Below are positions 59,641 to 64,000 of a stretch of 64,000 bases of DNA, in pieces. Positions within the stretch are counted from its first letter, which is position 1. Every line of letters begins with the position of its first letter. The position numbers and the translations under genes are program-made. The notes beneath the pieces are model-generated. The model searched no databases. It was not told the origin of the DNA and saw nothing but the letters and a program-made list of their open reading frames with translations. The DNA is from Sphingomonadaceae bacterium (GTDB lineage: Bacteria; Pseudomonadota; Alphaproteobacteria; Sphingomonadales; Sphingomonadaceae): NCBI GenBank assembly GCA_024236195.1, contig JACKKZ010000002.1:496001-560000 (forward strand). Direction: 5' to 3'.

Positions 59641-60672
59641 TCACTCCGCCAGCGCTTCGCCTTCCAGCGCGACCAGTCCGGCAAGGAACTGGTCCGTTGC
59701 GGTGCCCCAGCTATAATGCGCCGCCCGCGCGGCGCAGGCCGCGCGCTCACATGTCAGGGCCCCGGCGATGGCGCGATCGAGCCGGTGCGAGAGCGCGCCG
59801 ACCTCCTCATCGACTATGTCGATCGGTCCGGCGACCGGATAGGCAGCCACCGGCGTGCCGCAGGCCAGCGCTTCGATAATGACCAGCCCGAATGTGTCGG
59901 TCTTGCTGGGGAAGACAAACACATCGGCATGGGCGTAGCAGCCCGCCAGCGCTTCCCCGCTGCGTTTGCCGAGGAAATGCGCGTCGGGGAATTGCGCCTC
60001 CAGTGCAGCGCGCGCCGGACCATCGCCCACAACCACCTTGGAGCCTTGATGACGCGATTCGAGAAACGCCTCGACATTCTTTTCCACCGCGACCCGCCCG
60101 ACATAAAGCTGAATCGGGCGCGGCAGGTTGAGGAACAGTTCGGGCGGTTCGGTCAGCGGCGAGAAAGCGGACAGGTCGACACCCCGGCTCCAGTGTCGCA
60201 GATTGATCAGCCCCTGCGCGCGCAATTGCGCCCGGACCGTGTCTGTCGCCACCATGATGCCGCGCGCCGGCCGGTGGAACCAGCGAATATAGGGCCAGAA
60301 GGTTGCTGCTGGCAGGCCGGTGCGGCGGGCCAGATAATCGGGGAACTGCGTATGATAGGCAGTGGTGAAGGCAAGCCCGCGCGCAAGGCAGTGACGGCGC
60401 GCGGCAAGGCCGAGCGGACCCTCCGTGGCAATGTGAATCGCATCGGGGGAAAGCGCGTCCAGCCTGCGCCCCACCGTATTGCGTCCGGTCAGCGCGAGGC
60501 GGATTTCCGGGTAGCTCGGGCAAGGGAGCGAACGATACTGGTCCGGCGAAATGATCGTGACCCGATGCCCCCATGCTTCAAGAATGGAAGTAACTGCGGT
60601 CAGCGTGCGCACCACCCCGTTGACCTGCGGGGCCCAGGCATCCGTCACCAGCGCGATGGACAGCCCGTTCAC
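59641..60672 (-). CDS. Glycosyltransferase family 4 (GT1-like) protein
   Basis: 343 residues. GT-B fold with an N-terminal domain of the Glyco_transf_4 type (VTDAWAPQVNGVVRTL, about 7-22) and a C-terminal Glycos_transf_1 domain. The latter has YVGRVAVEKNVEAFL, VVGDGPAR, FVFPSKTDTFGLVIIEALACGTPVAA and the usual E-x7-E. The pattern resembles MgtA-like glycolipid mannosyl- or glucosyltransferases. It overlaps the phosphoesterase gene by four bases, so the pair is one unit, probably for lipid or glycolipid processing. Confidence 0.85.
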   Translation of the reverse strand: MNGLSIALVTDAWAPQVNGVVRTLTAVTSILEAWGHRVTIISPDQYRSLPCPSYPEIRLALTGRNTVGRRLDALSPDAIHIATEGPLGLAARRHCLARGLAFTTAYHTQFPDYLARRTGLPAATFWPYIRWFHRPARGIMVATDTVRAQLRAQGLINLRHWSRGVDLSAFSPLTEPPELFLNLPRPIQLYVGRVAVEKNVEAFLESRHQGSKVVVGDGPARAALEAQFPDAHFLGKRSGEALAGCYAHADVFVFPSKTDTFGLVIIEALACGTPVAAYPVAGPIDIVDEEVGALSHRLDRAIAGALTCERAACAARAAHYSWGTATDQFLAGLVALEGEALAE

Positions 60673-61586
60673 GCTGCGCCCGCCATCTCGCGCGGGGGTG
60701 CCGCTGCGGCCTGCATGGCTTGCGCTTCGTCACGACGGCGCATTTCATCAGCCCAGTGCAGCACCTCCATCCGCCCGTCGAAATGTTCGACCAGCGCCGT
60801 GCAGCCTTCCACCCAGTCACCGTCATTGTAATATTCGATGCCGTCAAACTCACGAATTTCGGCGGTATGAATGTGGCCGCAGACCACCCCGTCGACCCCG
60901 CGTTCGGCGGCGGCGCGGGAAACGACCTCTTCATAGCGGGAGATGAATTCGACCGCGTTCTTGACCTTGTGCTTGGCCATCTTGCTGAGCGACCAATAGG
61001 GCAGATCGAACCGGTTGCGGATCGCATTGACCCAGCGATTGAGCCCCATCAGCAGGTGATAGGCGGCATCGCCCACAAAGGCGAGCCAGCGGTGCGCCAG
61101 CATGACCGTGTCGAATTCATCGCCATGCAGCACCATCAGGCGGCGGCCGTCAGCCGTGGTGTGGAACGCTGCGCGGCGGATTTCGACCCCGCCGAAATTC
61201 AGGCCGGTAAACTGGCGGAACATTTCGTCGTGATTGCCGGGAATATAGACAATCCGCGTGCCACGCTTGGCCCGCTTCAATATCCGCCAGACGATGTCAT
61301 TATGCGCGGCTGGCCAGTAGAATTTCTTCTTCAGGCGCCAGCCATCGATGATGTCGCCCACCAGATACATCACCTCGCTGTCGACGCTGTCGAGGAAATC
61401 GATCAGCATGTCGGCATTGCAGCCGCGCGTGCCCAGATGGACATCTGAAATCCAGATTGTGCGGAAGCGGCGGCGATGGTCCGGTCCGGGCTCTGCGCGC
61501 GCGGGCGGCCTGGACAGGTCGGGAACGAGGCCGGAAAAGACCGACCGTTCATTCCGCTTGCGCTCGATAATCGGTTCAACCCCCAT
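60669..61586 (-). CDS. UDP-2,3-diacylglucosamine diphosphatase-like metallophosphoesterase
   Basis: 305 residues. Calcineurin-like dimetal site: DVHLG (about 49-53), GDIIDG (about 76-81), PGNHDE (about 113-118), HGDEFD and CGHIHTAEI (about 230-238). This LpxH-like set of motifs acts on UDP-diacylglucosamine in lipid A synthesis or on related sugar-lipid pyrophosphates. An N-terminal Arg/Pro-rich extension (about 1-40) is present. It precedes and overlaps the GT4 gene, a pairing seen in other proteobacteria. Confidence 0.82.
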   Translation of the reverse strand: MGVEPIIERKRNERSVFSGLVPDLSRPPARAEPGPDHRRRFRTIWISDVHLGTRGCNADMLIDFLDSVDSEVMYLVGDIIDGWRLKKKFYWPAAHNDIVWRILKRAKRGTRIVYIPGNHDEMFRQFTGLNFGGVEIRRAAFHTTADGRRLMVLHGDEFDTVMLAHRWLAFVGDAAYHLLMGLNRWVNAIRNRFDLPYWSLSKMAKHKVKNAVEFISRYEEVVSRAAAERGVDGVVCGHIHTAEIREFDGIEYYNDGDWVEGCTALVEHFDGRMEVLHWADEMRRRDEAQAMQAAAAPPREMAGAA

Positions 61587-61652
61587 GATGGGGCGTCAAT
61601 GACAGTTCAATGTTACGTGCGCTTCACAGATTTGTGACCCTTTTGTGAAGCC

Positions 61653-62651
61653 TCAGACACGCAGCACGATCTTGCCGACATGGCTGCCGGCCTCCATCCT
61701 GGCATGCGCGGCGGCCGCCTCCGCCAGCGGAAAGGTGCGGTCCATGACCGGGCGCAATTCGCCCGCCTCCACCAATGGCCAGACCTCGCGCGCGATTTCC
61801 TGCGCCAGCAGCGCCTTGAACGTGTCGGAGCGCGGGCGCAGCGTCGATCCGGTCAGCGTCAGGCGGCGCATCATCACCTGCGCCATGTTGATTTCGGCCC
61901 TTGTCCCGCCCTGCACGGCAATGGTGACATGGCGGCCATCGTCCGCCAGGCATTTGAGATTGCGCGCGACATAGTCGCCCGACACCATGTCCAGCACGAT
62001 CTGCACCCCGGCACCGGCAGTGATCCGGGCGACTTCGGAAACGAAATCGCCGGTCCGGTAATTGATCGCATGTGCCGCGCCAATCGCCAGCGCTGCAGCG
62101 CATTTTTCGTCCGACCCGCAAGTGACGATCACATTCAGCCCGAACAGGCGGCCCAGCATGATCGCCATGGTCCCGATACCGCTTGTGCCGCCATGAACCA
62201 GCAGCGTCTCGCCCTCGCATGCCCAGCCGCGTTCGAACACGTTGTGCCACACGGTAAACAGGGTTTCGGGCAGGGCTGCTGCCTCGTCCATGGCCAGCCC
62301 GTCGGGAACGGGGAGACAGTGATCGGCCCGGGCGAGGCAATATTCAGCATAGCCACCGCCTGAAACCAGCGCGCACACCCGCTGGCCAGGCAGCACAGGA
62401 TCAACCCCTTCGCCCAGCATCACCACTTCGCCTGATATTTCCAGGCCGGGTACAGGCGAAGCGCCCGGCGGCGGCGGATAATGGCCCTGCCGCTGGACGG
62501 CGTCGGGCCGGTTGACCCCGGCGCAGGCGACCTTGACCAGCAGTTCGCCAGGGCCGGGCCGGGGCACCGCAAGGCGTACCGGATGCAGCACATCGGGCCC
62601 GCCGGGCTGTTCAAAGCCGATAGCCGTCATCATCGCGGGCAAATGCGCCAT
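61653..62651 (-). CDS. NAD(P)H-quinone oxidoreductase, zinc-independent MDR family
   Basis: 332 residues. Quinone reductase of the PIG3/QOR type. MTAIGFEQPGGPDVL, ACAGVNRPDAVQRQGHYPPPPGASPVPGLEISGEV, LVHGGTSGIGTMAIML (nucleotide-binding, about 149-164) and HVGKIVL at the C-terminus match. The start at 62651 is supported by AGGGGA nine bases upstream; the frame is open further but without signals. Divergent from the DUF1192 gene. Confidence 0.88.
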   Translation of the reverse strand: MAHLPAMMTAIGFEQPGGPDVLHPVRLAVPRPGPGELLVKVACAGVNRPDAVQRQGHYPPPPGASPVPGLEISGEVVMLGEGVDPVLPGQRVCALVSGGGYAEYCLARADHCLPVPDGLAMDEAAALPETLFTVWHNVFERGWACEGETLLVHGGTSGIGTMAIMLGRLFGLNVIVTCGSDEKCAAALAIGAAHAINYRTGDFVSEVARITAGAGVQIVLDMVSGDYVARNLKCLADDGRHVTIAVQGGTRAEINMAQVMMRRLTLTGSTLRPRSDTFKALLAQEIAREVWPLVEAGELRPVMDRTFPLAEAAAAHARMEAGSHVGKIVLRV

Positions 62652-62759
62652 GCCGTGAATTCCCCTGTGGCAGTGAAGTGACGATTCTTGCTGCAGTGCA
62701 GTGAATAACAGTGACGCCCCATTGACAGCAAGCGTGTTGGCTAGCCATCTTGCCGAACA

Positions 62760-62964
62760 ATGGACGATGAAGACCGCCCGCGCCGCAAAGGCGATGCTGC
62801 CAGCCTCCTCGCAGGGGAGGACCTGTCCCCTTACTCGCAGGAAGAGCTGGCTGAACGGGTGGAACTGCTCAAAGGCTGAAATTGCCCGGGTTGAAGCCCA
62901 TAGCTCCAGGGCGGCAGCACACAGGGCGGCGGCCGATGCCCTGTTCGGTAAGCCTGCTTCGTGA
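62760..62964 (+). pseudogene. DUF1192 small protein gene with apparent one-base frameshift
   Basis: Frame one from ATG 62760 encodes MDDEDRPRRKGDAASLLAG and EDLSPYSQEELAERVELLKG, then TGA at 62877. Skipping one G at 62874-62875 restores a second frame, AEIARVEAHSSRAAAHRAAADALFGKPAS, ending at 62964. Joined, this is the full DUF1192 pattern (ELAxRI..LEAEIARVEA ... SAADALFK), which occurs in alphaproteobacteria. Either a real frameshift, a sequencing error in AAAGG, or a slip from AAA to AAG. No strong ribosome binding site precedes the ATG. It lies 109 bases before clpA. Confidence 0.7.
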
Positions 62965-63072
62965 CAGGGCCGGGTCGCAATCCTCCCATGCGGCCCCATA
63001 TAGGTTTGGTTAACCCTGTTCGTTCATATTCTCTCGCAAGGCCGAATTCCCTCTCCCATGGAAGATAGCTGA

Positions 63073-64000
63073 ATGCCAAGCTTTGCCGCGAATCTCGAAA
63101 AGACGCTTCACTCCGCGCTCGCCAACGCTTCGGACCGGCGGCACGAATATGCGACGCTGGAACATCTGCTGCTGGCATTGATCGAAGATCCGGACGCGGC
63201 CGAGGTGATGAGCGCCTGTGGCGTCGATCTGGGCGACCTGAGCGAGGTGGTGAAGCAGTATCTCGATCAGGAGTATCAGTCCCTCAAGACCGAGGACAAG
63301 GCCGATCCGCAGCCGACCGCCGGGTTCCAGCGCGTGATCCAGCGTGCCATCCTGCATGTCCAGTCATCGGGCAAGGACACGGTAACCGGCGCCAATGTGC
63401 TGGTCGCCCTGTTTTCGGAGCGCGACAGCTATGCCGTCTATTTCCTGCAGCAGCAGGATATGAGCAGGCTCGATGCGGTCAGCTACATCAGCCATGGCAT
63501 CGGCAAGGGCGGGCGCCAGATCGAAAGCCACACGCCGAGCGGCGCGGAAGAAAGCGCGCAGCCTGAGGAAAAGAGCGAAAGCAAGCCTTCGGGCAAGGAA
63601 ACCGCGCTTGACCAGTTCTGCGTCAATCTCAACGAAAAGGCGCTCGCCGGAAAGGTCGATCCGCTGATCGGGCGCGGGCCGGAAGTGGACCGGACCATCC
63701 AGATTCTCTGCCGCCGCTCCAAGAATAACCCGCTCTATGTGGGCGATCCGGGCGTCGGCAAGACCGCAATCGCCGAGGGGCTGGCGCGCAAGATCGTGGA
63801 AGGCGATGTTCCCGAAGTGCTCGAGGATGCAGTGATCTATTCGCTCGACATGGGCAGCCTGCTGGCCGGTACGCGCTATCGCGGCGATTTCGAGGAACGG
63901 CTCAAGCAGGTTGTGTCCGAACTTGAGAAGATGCCGGAAGCCATTCTGTTCATTGACGAAATCCACACGGTGATCGGCGCCGGGGCGACCAGTGGCGGGG
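63073..64000 (+). CDS. clpA: ATP-dependent Clp protease ATP-binding subunit ClpA, 5' part
   Basis: First 309 residues; the 3' end is beyond the window. ClpA unfolds substrates for ClpP. The N-domain (1-145) with HEYATLEHLLLALI is followed by an acidic linker (about 150-185), then the first AAA+ module (about 190 onward). That module has VDPLIGRGPEVDRTIQILCRR, Walker A GDPGVGKTAIAEGLA (about 227-241) and Walker B AILFIDEIHTVIGAG (about 293-307). The shape fits ClpA and not ClpB or ClpC. Adaptor gene clpS is not directly upstream. Confidence 0.96.
   Translation, partial: MPSFAANLEKTLHSALANASDRRHEYATLEHLLLALIEDPDAAEVMSACGVDLGDLSEVVKQYLDQEYQSLKTEDKADPQPTAGFQRVIQRAILHVQSSGKDTVTGANVLVALFSERDSYAVYFLQQQDMSRLDAVSYISHGIGKGGRQIESHTPSGAEESAQPEEKSESKPSGKETALDQFCVNLNEKALAGKVDPLIGRGPEVDRTIQILCRRSKNNPLYVGDPGVGKTAIAEGLARKIVEGDVPEVLEDAVIYSLDMGSLLAGTRYRGDFEERLKQVVSELEKMPEAILFIDEIHTVIGAGATSGG

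Noticed and set aside
62665..62999. Extended 448-codon version of the quinone oxidoreductase
   Set aside because: The extra 115 residues have no family match and run antisense over the DUF1192 gene; the ATG at 62651 fits the family start.
1..64000. CRISPR arrays, tRNA or rRNA genes, IS elements, phage genes
   Set aside because: I looked for regular spaced repeats, cloverleaf-like segments in gaps, transposase motifs and phage proteins and saw none.

Overview
The window is a GC-rich chromosomal segment from an alphaproteobacterium, most likely a sphingomonad of the Erythrobacteraceae type. This placement rests on gene content: a SciP (DUF1153) cell-cycle repressor, a TrcR (DUF1013) regulator, a BamF-like DUF3035 lipoprotein, DUF1192, a compact etfBA operon, an alphaproteobacterial proA-nadD-rsfS-rlmH-envC-ctpA run, and an exosortase locus of the type seen in sphingomonads. 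No rRNA, tRNA, IS element, prophage or CRISPR array was seen. The sequence is cut inside purK at the left end and inside clpA at the right end.

Layout. 1-4.2 kb: purK(3' end)-folA-M19 dipeptidase-ribF-GDPD-like, all chained by 1-31 nt overlaps. 4.2-8.2 kb: ileS-lspA-BamF-like lipoprotein. 8.2-8.6 kb: a concentric inverted-repeat element. 8.6-11.6 kb: a CNNM/CBS membrane protein, an OmpA-family lipoprotein and a CysQ-like phosphatase. 11.7-14.7 kb: sucC and etfBA. 14.8-16.0 kb: an AT-richer islet with two unrecognised genes, strong RNA hairpins and a candidate small RNA. 16.0-18.4 kb: an exosortase mini-locus (accessory protein, exosortase, a 51-residue sorting-signal protein) with a divergent sterol-desaturase family gene. 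18.4-24.8 kb: GNAT, DUF445 and an RND efflux pump (permease and adaptor). 25.0-31.2 kb: GlsB-like protein, sciP with an upstream small gene, mnmA, a serine hydrolase, PhzF, a CDF transporter and pdxH. 31.4-34.6 kb: a small membrane protein, DnaJ/CbpA, YihY and fabI.

34.7-47.8 kb is a polysaccharide cluster: initiating phosphoglycosyltransferase, GT11-like transferase, Wzy/ligase, Wza, Wzc with a (Gly-Tyr)6 tail, an unrecognised secreted or anchored protein, a small polytopic protein that resembles the Amj/DUF2837 flippases, a second Wzy/ligase-like protein and a GT2 transferase. Separate, oppositely oriented wecC and wecB genes predict UDP-ManNAcA supply. No canonical Wzx is present, so the Amj-like protein is the best local flippase candidate.

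47.8-64 kb is largely housekeeping and envelope biology: coq7-dsbB, ctpA, envC-rlmH, rsfS, nadD-proA, an M23 endopeptidase overlapping a bactofilin gene, fadD, trcR, a GT4 transferase with an LpxH-like phosphoesterase, a quinone oxidoreductase, a DUF1192 gene with an apparent one-base frameshift, and the start of clpA. Families were recognised by eye from motifs; no database search was run.
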